Origin: Lutibacter sp. HS1-25
GTDB lineage: Bacteria; Bacteroidota; Bacteroidia; Flavobacteriales; Flavobacteriaceae
NCBI RefSeq assembly: GCF_004121075.1
Contig: NZ_RHLN01000016.1
Coordinates: forward strand, 1 to 64,000
Direction: 5' to 3'
Length of the DNA: 64,000 bases
This document shows, in pieces, positions 36,386-43,628 of the stretch (the first letter of the stretch is position 1; every line of letters starts with the position of its first letter). The notes below the pieces were generated by a model, which saw only the letters and a list, made by a program, of their open reading frames with translations, was not told the DNA's origin and made no database searches. A program made the position numbers and the translations under genes.

Positions 36386-36901
36386 ATGTATAATAAATAT
36401 ATAAAGTTAGTAATAGCTGCTGGTATTTTAGTTTGGTCAATTTTTCAATTTATTGATGGAAATATAATGAATGGAATTTCATTGATTTTATTGGCTGGTA
36501 TTTTTGTGTTGTTTTATTTTAAAAACGAATTTATTTTATTGGCCTTTTGGCAATTAAGAAAACAAAATTTTGCTGGAGCAAGCAAATGGTTGGCTTACAT
36601 TAAAAACCCAAGTACGGCATTGGTTCAAAAACAAGAAGGATATTATAATTTTTTACAAGGAATTATGATTTCTCAAACCAATTTAACTCAGGCAGAAAAG
36701 TTATTTAAAAAAGCATTGAGTTTAGGTTTAAGTATGAGCCATGATGTTGCTATGGCAAAATTGCAATTGGCAGGTATTGCAATGTCTAAAAGACGTAAGC
36801 GTGAAGCAACACAGTTGTTAAACGAAGCTAAAAAATTAGATACTCAAGGTGTTTTAACAGATCAGGTTAAAATGCTAAAAGAGCAATTGAAGAAAATATA
36901 A
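36386..36901 (+). CDS. Membrane-anchored TPR-like protein, function unknown
   Basis: A 171-residue protein with two N-terminal membrane helices (VIAAGILVWSIFQFI and ISLILLAGIFVLFYF) and a helical remainder with TPR-like pairs (AEKLFKKALSLGLSM, AKLQLAGIAMSKRRKREATQLLNEAKKL in consecutive helices). I recognise no catalytic motif. It follows ccsBA by 50 bases and may be cotranscribed, which hints at a supporting role in envelope or cytochrome assembly; this is guesswork. A bidirectional terminator follows. Confidence 0.7.
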   Translation: MYNKYIKLVIAAGILVWSIFQFIDGNIMNGISLILLAGIFVLFYFKNEFILLAFWQLRKQNFAGASKWLAYIKNPSTALVQKQEGYYNFLQGIMISQTNLTQAEKLFKKALSLGLSMSHDVAMAKLQLAGIAMSKRRKREATQLLNEAKKLDTQGVLTDQVKMLKEQLKKI

Positions 36902-36921
36902 TTAGAAAACAATTCTAAAAC

Positions 36922-36953
36922 AAAAGCCGCTGAATTTTAATTTAGCGGCTTTT
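36922..36953. terminator. Bidirectional terminator
   Basis: Arms AAAAGCCGCT / AGCGGCTTTT with A and T runs on either side; serves the plus-strand TPR gene and probably the convergent gene as well. Confidence 0.85.
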
Positions 36954-36986
36954 GTTTTTCAACAACACAAAGTGTTGTTGAAAAAC
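36954..36986. repeat. Perfect 15-bp inverted repeat beside the heptad array
   Basis: GTTTTTCAACAACAC and its exact complement are separated by AAA. It lies between a conventional terminator and the 7-bp array and has no T tail of its own. Confidence 0.75.
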
Positions 36987-36988
36987 AA

Positions 36989-37086
36989 ATTGATAATTGA
37001 TAATTGATAATTGATAATTGATAATTGATAATTGATAATTGATAATTGATAATTGATAATTGATAATTGATAATTGATAATTGATA
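36989..37086. repeat. Tandem array of 14 perfect ATTGATA heptamers
   Basis: Ninety-eight bases made of exactly 14 copies of ATTGATA without a single mismatch. The array ends 1 base before the stop codon of the minus-strand gene at 37088, in the gap between two convergent genes. It is too short in unit to be CRISPR. Confidence 0.97.
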
Positions 37087-37087
37087 T

Positions 37088-38383
37088 CTATTCCATTTTT
37101 TCTAACTGTTTTTGAATTTTTTTAATGGCATTTTCAATTGGTTTTTCGGGCTCAATTACATTAAATTCTCCCCAAAACTCGGGGTCGTTAAATCCGGAAG
37201 CTTCATCAGCCATAATAACAGATTGTCTTAAGCGATCTCTATTTCTAATAGAAGCTGCTGAAGTATCAGGTTTCCAGTCTGTAATTGCCAATTCCATAGT
37301 AGAGTAAAAGATAGAGTTGAATATTTTTTTGTGCCAATCAATTTTAAATCCAAGTTCAATTCTGCTATAACTATGAAACCATTTGCCATTTTTTTCAGCA
37401 TATTTTGTAAAATAGTTGGCTTGTATAGGTTTTACTTTTGCTCTTTGTGGTTTTCTCACTATAAAAAAGTCAGATGCTTTGTTGATATCCGATAAATCTA
37501 CTTGAAATTGTACAGCTGTTAATGCCAGTGAATTAGCATCAATAAATAATTTACCAAAAAACAGGGCATCTTGTGATGCTGGTTTTTGCTTAAAATTTAC
37601 AACGTATATAACCCTATTGTCAATTTTTGTTGAAGTGTCAAATGTGAAATCATAATTTTTAAACATTTCGTCTGTAAGAAGCAATTCAGGATTCTTAATA
37701 ATATCTAAACGAATCATGTCGTAAGGGCCTCCGCTATGTTTTAAAGTTATGGTATCTAATTTTTCATAATTGGTGTTTTTACGCGATTTATGAAGTTGTA
37801 AAATATCATTTCTTTCAGTAGTATAAGAAGGTTTGTTAATTATTAAAATGGCTTCTGCAAGTGACACATAAGTGTTTCTTTTTTTGATGGTTTCTCGGTA
37901 AAAACCTGTCATTTCAGTATTTACAGCAAGATAATTCTGAGCCTTTCGTTTAAAAACTTCTTTAACCAAACTAGGCGCATCTTTTGTAGTAATTTTAATT
38001 TCTGAAAGTTCTTCAATATAGGTTTCTAAAGTAATTGTGGTTTCATCTTTATTAAAATCTGAAAGATTTACAACTTTACTGGTATATCCTAAAAAAGAAA
38101 TGGTAATGCTTTTACTTTTATTTCTTTTTGGAACTTTTAATAAAAAAGCACCTTTTGTATTTGTTACTGTGCTAATATTGGTTTCGTTTACTGTTATAGT
38201 AGCAAAAACCAATGGCTCTTTTGTTTTGCCATCTATCACAATTCCTCTATAACTATTGTAACCAATAGAATCGTTAACGATACTGTTTGATGAATAAGTA
38301 TTTTGTTGAAATCCAATTAATAGCAAGAAAAAAATAGGAATTGCCAATGGTGTTTTTAAAAATAATACGGCTTGTTTTTTCAT
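37088..38383 (-). CDS. Exported protein with carboxypeptidase-like regulatory domain
   Basis: A 431-residue protein. The first ~32 residues form a signal peptide or anchor (IPIFFLLLIGF). Residues ~45-125 are a CarboxypepD_reg-like beta-sandwich (YRGIVIDGKTKEPLVFATI, FLGYTSKVVNL). The rest is a beta-rich region of the kind found in Bacteroidetes DUF5686-like outer-envelope proteins, here without the C-terminal barrel of the longer members. Function unknown. It is a single gene; its stop abuts the heptamer array. Confidence 0.7.
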   Translation of the reverse strand: MKKQAVLFLKTPLAIPIFFLLLIGFQQNTYSSNSIVNDSIGYNSYRGIVIDGKTKEPLVFATITVNETNISTVTNTKGAFLLKVPKRNKSKSITISFLGYTSKVVNLSDFNKDETTITLETYIEELSEIKITTKDAPSLVKEVFKRKAQNYLAVNTEMTGFYRETIKKRNTYVSLAEAILIINKPSYTTERNDILQLHKSRKNTNYEKLDTITLKHSGGPYDMIRLDIIKNPELLLTDEMFKNYDFTFDTSTKIDNRVIYVVNFKQKPASQDALFFGKLFIDANSLALTAVQFQVDLSDINKASDFFIVRKPQRAKVKPIQANYFTKYAEKNGKWFHSYSRIELGFKIDWHKKIFNSIFYSTMELAITDWKPDTSAASIRNRDRLRQSVIMADEASGFNDPEFWGEFNVIEPEKPIENAIKKIQKQLEKME

Positions 38384-38437
38384 GACTCATATGGTTTGAT
38401 ATGAGTATACAAGTTACTAATTTTTAACTAAATAGAA

Positions 38438-38468
38438 AAACCATAGCAAACTATTGTTGCTATGGTTT
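38438..38468 (-). terminator. Intrinsic terminator of the META gene
   Basis: Arms AAACCATAGCAA / TTGCTATGGTTT with a 7-base loop and a TTTTT tail on the minus strand. Confidence 0.82.
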
Positions 38469-38488
38469 ATAAGATGATTTTTATTTAT

Positions 38489-39157
38489 TTAATCAATTTT
38501 TTTTAACACAAGAGTTTCGTTACCTTCTTTATCGTAAAAAAATAGATTCAACTCTTTTAAGTTGTAATTTGATGTATTTTGAAGTCCTGCATTAAACAAA
38601 TTTGTAATGGTCATATCAGGACACATTTTTCGGGTAGCAGCTATGTTTTCTATTAAAATTTCATTTGAAGTTAATTGTTTTATTCCGCCAGTAAAATTAT
38701 TACAACCATCATTTCCTAAAATCTTCATTTTAGAAATATTGATTTCAACTTGTGGTAAATTACTGCTTTTATCCAATGTTTTTCCGTTGATACTTGTTAC
38801 CACCCAAATATCATTTAATTTAAACCTACTGTCTTCAACTTGTTCAATCACTTCTATTAATTTATATTTAATTGATGAGGCATCTGCAGGTACATCTTTT
38901 TCTTTTAACTTGGTTGTTTTTACTTTTATTTTTTGAAAATACCCAGGGTTAAAGTTAAAACCTTCAATGTTTGAATAAAAATTTTCCCATTTAGGACTTT
39001 CAAGATTGTCATTGTAATTAACCAACAAACATTGCATATCACCTACACCAGCTGTACAAAAACTTTTATAACTGTTTACCCATAAAACTTTATTTGTACT
39101 GCACGATTGTAAAACCAATGCTGCAATGATTATAATTGCTTTAAAAATTGTTTTCAT
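38489..39157 (-). CDS. Lipoprotein with DUF4377-like and META domains
   Basis: A 222-residue lipoprotein: the signal ends in ALVLQSC (lipidated C19). Residues ~20-110 resemble DUF4377 (an N-terminal YKSFCTAGVGDMQCLLV with two cysteines). Residues ~115-222 are a META/HslJ domain (WVVTSINGKTL, GNDGCNNFTGGI, AATRKMCPDMTI), again with paired cysteines. META proteins occur in envelope stress and motility settings, but no reaction is known. Single gene with terminator. Confidence 0.8.
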   Translation of the reverse strand: MKTIFKAIIIIAALVLQSCSTNKVLWVNSYKSFCTAGVGDMQCLLVNYNDNLESPKWENFYSNIEGFNFNPGYFQKIKVKTTKLKEKDVPADASSIKYKLIEVIEQVEDSRFKLNDIWVVTSINGKTLDKSSNLPQVEINISKMKILGNDGCNNFTGGIKQLTSNEILIENIAATRKMCPDMTITNLFNAGLQNTSNYNLKELNLFFYDKEGNETLVLKKID

Positions 39158-39290
39158 ATGTGTGTTTTTATTTTTTATAAAAATATTAAATATAATATTG
39201 TTTTGTACTATTTTTTATTTTGAAAAAGCTAAAATTTTGAGATTAGTTTAAAATTTACTTTCTTTTTAAAATAAAATAGTCAATTTTTTA

Positions 39291-39560
39291 TCAATTTCTA
39301 TTTAACTTTTGAATTTTATATACCATTGAAGTCGATAAATTTTGAAGTGAAATACGAAGTAAAATGGCTAAAAACCGACTTGTAAATCTTGGTATTTTAA
39401 CTATTTTTTCTTTCTTTAATGCTTTATAACCTGTAGTTAAATGGGTAATATTAAGTTAAATTTTACCATTGTTAATGGCTAATTTGGCTAATGTCAGTCC
39501 TAATCCAATAGCAGTTATATTAAAATATTTTTTGTCATCTATTAAAAGTGTAACTAATCT
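39291..39560 (-). pseudogene. Decayed reading frame with one internal stop
   Basis: In the 515-base gap between lysS and the META gene, one minus-strand frame reads through 90 codons with a single TAA at 39456-39458 and no start codon. The upstream part reads LLIDDKKYFNITAIGLGLTL and the downstream part TGYKALKKEKIVKIPRFTSR and SRFLAILLRISLQNLSTSM, which looks like real protein in composition. I cannot name the family. A remnant of a small gene is the likeliest reading. The rest of the gap shows only the lysS terminator. Confidence 0.4.
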
Positions 39561-39620
39561 TTAATTTGAAGTTTTAAAATGAAGGTTTTATAAATTTTAT
39601 TGAAAATAGAAGCAAACAAA

Positions 39621-39650
39621 AAAAGGAACTACATTTAAGTAATTCCTTTT
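39621..39650 (-). terminator. Intrinsic terminator of lysS
   Basis: Arms AAAAGGAATTAC / GTAGTTCCTTTT (one G-U pair) followed by TTTTTTT on the minus strand, 22 bases past the stop. Confidence 0.82.
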
Positions 39651-39672
39651 AAAATATTTTTATGAAGTAGGC

Positions 39673-41373
39673 TTAAACTTTTTCAACAAACAAACCATCA
39701 TCAGTATTGTTAACTTTTGCAAGGTTGTTTTTTGTTAAATGTTTTAAGCATTTGTCCCATTTTTTATTGCTCAAACCACTTTCAGTTTTTAAGTCATTTA
39801 AAGCAATAGGAGATTTAGTTTCAATTAATTTTAACAATGCTTTTTCATCATCGTTTAACTCAACCGAAGGTGCTTTTTTCTCTGGTTTCATTTGAGGGAA
39901 AAACAATACTTCTTGTATAGAAGCATTGTTGGTCATAAACATTACCAAACGGTCAATTCCAATACCAATACCTGATGTTGGAGGCATTCCGTATTCTAAA
40001 GCACGAATAAAATCTTGATCAATAAACATGGCTTCATCGTCTCCTTTCTCAGATAATTTAAGTTGGTCTTCAAAGCGTTCGCGTTGGTCTATTGGATCAT
40101 TTAACTCAGAGTAAGCATTGGCCAATTCTTTTCCGTTTACCATCAACTCAAAACGCTCAGTTAAATCTGGATTTGTACGGTGTTCTTTTGTAAGCGGACT
40201 CATTTCTTTTGGATAATCTGTAATAAATGTTGGTTGAATGTAGTGGTGTTCACATTTTTCACCAAACAATTCATCAATCATTTTTCCTATACCCATGGTT
40301 TCATCAACTTCAATACCAACCTTTTTACAAACATCTCTCAAAGCATCTTCTTTCATTCCGGCAACGTCAAAACCTGTGTGAATTTTAATGGCTTCTAAAA
40401 TAGGTACTCTTGCATAAGGTGCTTTAAAACTAACTTTGTTTTCTCCAATTAAAACTTCTGTTGTACCATTGGTTTCCGTACAAACTTTTTCCAATAACTC
40501 TTCAGTCATATTCATCATCCAGTTGTAATCTTTGTATGCAACGTACAATTCCATTACCGTAAATTCTGGATTGTGAGTTCTGTCCATTCCTTCATTTCTA
40601 AAGTCTTTTGCAAACTCATAAACAGCATCAAAACCACCAACAATCAATCGTTTTAAATACAACTCATTTGCAATTCTTAAATACAAAGGCATATCTAAGG
40701 CATTGTGATGCGTCATAAAAGGTCTAGCCGCAGCACCACCCGGAATTGGTTGTAAAATTGGAGTTTCAACCTCTAAGTAACCACGTTCGTTAAAAAAGTT
40801 ACGCATTGCGTTGGTAATTTTTGTACGCTTAATAAACGTCTCTTTTACGTGATCGTTTACAATTAAATCTACATAACGTCTGCGGTATCTTTGTTCGGCA
40901 TCTGCAAAAGCATCGTGTATTTTTCCATCAGCATCTGTTTTTACAACAGGTAACGGACGTAAACTTTTAGAAAGTACGGTCAATTCCTTAACATTTACAG
41001 AAACTTCACCAACTTTAGTTCTAAAAACATCACCTCTAATTCCAATGATGTCACCCATATCCAATAATTTTTTGAATACCGTATTGTACATAGTTGGGTC
41101 TTCTTCTGATGAAATTTCATCTCTGCTAATGTAAATTTGCATTCTTCCACTGGCATCTTTCAATTCAGCAAAAGAGGCTTTACCCATAATTCTTCTGCTC
41201 ATCATTCTACCAGCCAATACAACTTCTTTACCTTCGTACTTATCAAAATTTGATAAAATATCATTAATATGTGCAGTTGTTTTAAACTCTTCTGCAGGAT
41301 AAGGATTGATGCCTAATTCACGAAGTTTTTGAAGCGATTCTCTTCTAATTATTTCAAGTGGTGATAATTGCAT
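39673..41373 (-). CDS. lysS: Lysine--tRNA ligase (class II)
   Basis: A 566-residue class II synthetase. The OB-fold anticodon-binding domain occupies ~50-160 ([20 protein letters not shown]). Motif 2 is [20 protein letters not shown] and motif 3 is [15 protein letters not shown]. The last ~60 residues after the catalytic core ([20 protein letters not shown]) form an extra winged-helix-like tail seen in Bacteroidetes enzymes. It charges tRNA-Lys. Single gene with terminator. Confidence 0.97.
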   Translation of the reverse strand: MQLSPLEIIRRESLQKLRELGINPYPAEEFKTTAHINDILSNFDKYEGKEVVLAGRMMSRRIMGKASFAELKDASGRMQIYISRDEISSEEDPTMYNTVFKKLLDMGDIIGIRGDVFRTKVGEVSVNVKELTVLSKSLRPLPVVKTDADGKIHDAFADAEQRYRRRYVDLIVNDHVKETFIKRTKITNAMRNFFNERGYLEVETPILQPIPGGAAARPFMTHHNALDMPLYLRIANELYLKRLIVGGFDAVYEFAKDFRNEGMDRTHNPEFTVMELYVAYKDYNWMMNMTEELLEKVCTETNGTTEVLIGENKVSFKAPYARVPILEAIKIHTGFDVAGMKEDALRDVCKKVGIEVDETMGIGKMIDELFGEKCEHHYIQPTFITDYPKEMSPLTKEHRTNPDLTERFELMVNGKELANAYSELNDPIDQRERFEDQLKLSEKGDDEAMFIDQDFIRALEYGMPPTSGIGIGIDRLVMFMTNNASIQEVLFFPQMKPEKKAPSVELNDDEKALLKLIETKSPIALNDLKTESGLSNKKWDKCLKHLTKNNLAKVNNTDDGLFVEKV

Positions 41374-41489
41374 GATGCGTTTTTTATTAGTTCTTTTTAA
41401 TTTACAATTTGCAAAGATACAATCAATTCAGAAAACTAAATAATTTAGAGATAAAAAGTGTTTAGAATTTGATATTGAATAAAAATTTA

Positions 41490-41497
41490 TATATTTG
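41490..41497 (+). promoter_or_regulatory. Promoter of the candidate small RNA
   Basis: TATATTTG at 41490-41497 is a perfect -7 box and TTTG at 41468-41471 fits the -33 element with an 18-base spacer. Confidence 0.65.
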
Positions 41498-41500
41498 CTT

Positions 41501-41602
41501 ATCGCTACGAAAGCGATTTAGTTGTGTTGTTGACGTTGTAAAAGACGTCACGGTTTTTTAAACCAATGGAAAGCTTCCCGAATTACGGGACGCTTTTTTT
41601 GT
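41501..41602 (+). ncRNA. Candidate small RNA with its own promoter and terminator
   Basis: About 100 bases downstream of a full Bacteroidetes promoter can fold into four successive hairpins: ATCGCT/AGCGAT (41501-41517), TGACGT/ACGTCA (41531-41550), GGTTT/AAACC (41552-41564) and a terminator AAGC-TCCCG/CGGGA-GCTT (41571-41594) followed by seven T. No reading frame of note lies inside. The RNA class is not recognised; 6S-Flavo or another Bacteroidetes sRNA family is possible but unverified. The remaining ~130 bases before the DUF423 gene show only weak imperfect palindromes. Confidence 0.65.
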
Positions 41603-41734
41603 TTTAAGGAATCCCTATAAATCCTTCCAAAGAGGACTTTTGGTTCAGAAATTGACAGTTTTCCCTTATTTTAATTGATGATTGAACTTAGCCTAAACCA
41701 ACTTTAAACCCTTCAACAATTTGCCCTTCAACGA

Positions 41735-42118
41735 TTATGAAGTAATTAAAATGTTGTAAAATAGCAAACACCATCCACACACCAATAACAAGCCTCCAAG
41801 TGGTGTAATTGGACCTAAAAAACGTAATTTTTTGTTTTTTGCTGAAGAAATTACCAAACCGTAAATACTGAATGAAAAAAGTACAACCCCAACTACAAAG
41901 CTAATAGCCATATACTTTTCTGAAATGGTTTCTAATTTAAAATGAAATCCGATAAGTAATAAAACCAAAGCATGGTACATTTGGTATTTAACGCCGGTTT
42001 CAAAACTTTTTAATTGTTCTTCAGTAAGTATTTTTTTTAAAGCGTGAGCGCCAAAAGCACCAAATACTATAGCCAAACCGCCCAGTAAACTGGCGAAAAG
42101 TAATGTGAATTGAGTCAT
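41735..42118 (-). CDS. DUF423 family membrane protein
   Basis: A 127-residue protein with four membrane helices. The N-terminus SLLGGLAIVFGAFGAHALKK and the loop FETGVKYQMYHALVLL are the family signature (E. coli YgdD). Function is not established. Single minus-strand gene. Confidence 0.88.
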   Translation of the reverse strand: MTQFTLLFASLLGGLAIVFGAFGAHALKKILTEEQLKSFETGVKYQMYHALVLLLIGFHFKLETISEKYMAISFVVGVVLFSFSIYGLVISSAKNKKLRFLGPITPLGGLLLVCGWCLLFYNILITS

Positions 42119-42558
42119 AAATTATTAAATAATAGTTAGAACAGTTATGTTTATTTATACTAAATATAAATTACCCAAACTTACTATTAATTTTTGGTTG
42201 GCTATTTTTTTTTTTTTTTAATTTTACCTTGAAAGAGGTTTTAAAAATATAAAAATATTGCTATGATTATAATGAATTGCTATTGAATTCACTTCAATTT
42301 TTTGTGCCAAATTAATTTGTAAGGGGAATAAAACTGTGTAAGTTTTAATTTCTTTATAGAATTGTTATGTGAAAAATTCCTCCGTTTATAAAATTTTAAA
42401 AAACACAATACGCTAATAAAATGTTCAACTTAAAACTATTGCCTATGTAATAAACAATGCATAAACAGAGGAAAGTGTTGCAAAGTTAATACTCCTCACA
42501 GGATTTACAAAATATTTATGCGCTGGGTAGCGCGATTTACTAATTAAAATTTAATAAA
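42119..42558. other. Long leader region before the small secreted peptide gene
   Basis: 440 bases without a gene. It holds a run of 14 T (42205-42218), an inverted pair TTCCTCCGTTTAT (42377-42389) and ATAAACAGAGGAA (42461-42473) with 12 of 13 bases matching, and a small hairpin GCGCT-gggt-AGCGC about 25 bases before the peptide start. I see no perfect -7 box, so the promoter is not located. Confidence 0.4.
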
Positions 42559-42765
42559 ATGAAAAAAGTAATTTTAGGAATAGTATTTGTTTTAGGGACT
42601 GTTAGTTTTACTAATGCAAAAAGTGAAATAATAAATAATAAACTTACGAATACACAATATGCGCCTGCAGATTGTATGGCTGATGCATTTAGATATGGAG
42701 ATGAAATGGGTTCTGGAGGTGATGAATATTTTTGGACATCGGTTTATTACGACCTTTTTTGTTAA
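42559..42765 (+). CDS. Small secreted peptide, unknown family
   Basis: A 68-residue precursor with a textbook signal peptide (MKKVILGIVFVLGTVSFTNA, residues 1-20). The mature part is about 48 residues, acidic and aromatic, with only two cysteines: C39 and the final residue C68, which could form a disulfide loop over most of the peptide (segment DCMADAFRYGDEMGSGGDEY). It lies 104 bases before a GLPGLI gene and a beta-barrel receptor gene; a long hairpin separates them. I do not recognise the family. A signal, bacteriocin-like or adhesion role is open. Coding status rests on the clear signal peptide and context. Confidence 0.7.
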   Translation: MKKVILGIVFVLGTVSFTNAKSEIINNKLTNTQYAPADCMADAFRYGDEMGSGGDEYFWTSVYYDLFC

Positions 42766-42788
42766 ATAAAAATCAAGTAATCTGATAG

Positions 42789-42850
42789 AATGCCTTTTTC
42801 ATTATTTTGAATTATTAGAAAATAATTAAAATTTGAAATAAGGCATTTTT
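42789..42850 (+). terminator. Large attenuator-like hairpin after the small peptide gene
   Basis: AATGCCTT and AAGGCATT close a long, mostly paired AT-rich stem (about 25 bp with some mismatches) followed by TTTTT. It lies between the peptide stop and the GLPGLI start, so readthrough would set downstream expression. Confidence 0.65.
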
Positions 42851-42869
42851 AATCTTTAATTCAACTAAA

Positions 42870-43625
42870 ATGAAAAAAAAGCAAATAGTTTTATTATTAA
42901 TAGTTACAATTAATTTTTGTTTTGCCCAAAATAAAAGAGGAACAATAATATATAAAAAAGAAATTATAGAATTTCTTTCTGAAAAAGAAGGTTTTGAAAT
43001 CAATAAAGAAAAACGTCCTAAGTATTATAAAACAGTTTTATTTATTGATCAAAATACAAAAAGGACAATAAAGGATATTGAATTTTCATTGAAATTTAAT
43101 AATGTTGAAAGTATTTTTAGAGCAGATGTTTTTTTGGAATTAGAAACAAATAGATTTTATAAAGTAGCACTTGGTCCTGAAGGGAGTAAAATTTATTATA
43201 CAAATCAAATAAGCGAGCAAAACATAGAACAAATTGACGCTTATGGTGAATTGTTTTTGATAAGTTACCCACAAAATGAATGGGTGCTTTATAATGAAAC
43301 AAAAAAAATAGGAGAATATACGTGTTATAAAGCAACTACAATTAAAAAAACCAAAGGCAGAAAAGGTATTATTGATACACCTGTTGAAGTTTGGTATACA
43401 CCTGATATAAATATTCCACTTGGTCCGTTGGGTTATAATGGATTACCTGGGTTAATTGTTGAATTGTCAATGCTCAATTATAAATATTATGTTAGTAAAA
43501 TAGATTTAAATTCAAAAGTAGAAATTAACATTAAAAAACCTACTCAAGGGAAAGTGCTTTCAAAAGAAGAGTTTGAAGAAATTGGAGTAAAGGCAATGGA
43601 TAATTTTAAAAAGAGTTTTAATTAA
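42870..43625 (+). CDS. GLPGLI family protein
   Basis: A 251-residue exported protein (signal peptide to about residue 19, FCFAQ). The family-naming motif is present at about residue 190 as GYNGLPGLIVEL, preceded by VEVWYTPDINIPLGPLG. GLPGLI proteins are beta-rich envelope proteins found in Bacteroidetes, often beside TonB-type receptors; no function is proven. Its stop is 3 bases before the next start, so the two are one transcript. Confidence 0.93.
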   Translation: MKKKQIVLLLIVTINFCFAQNKRGTIIYKKEIIEFLSEKEGFEINKEKRPKYYKTVLFIDQNTKRTIKDIEFSLKFNNVESIFRADVFLELETNRFYKVALGPEGSKIYYTNQISEQNIEQIDAYGELFLISYPQNEWVLYNETKKIGEYTCYKATTIKKTKGRKGIIDTPVEVWYTPDINIPLGPLGYNGLPGLIVELSMLNYKYYVSKIDLNSKVEINIKKPTQGKVLSKEEFEEIGVKAMDNFKKSFN

Positions 43626-43628
43626 AAA

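Noticed and set aside
36989-37086. Tandem repeat as a CRISPR array
   Set aside because: The unit is 7 bases with no spacers, and no cas gene is present.
41605-41700. Short frames after the candidate RNA (such as one reading PSKEDFWFRN)
   Set aside because: No start codon, under 25 codons, and frames conflict; the imperfect palindromes there explain the pattern as well.
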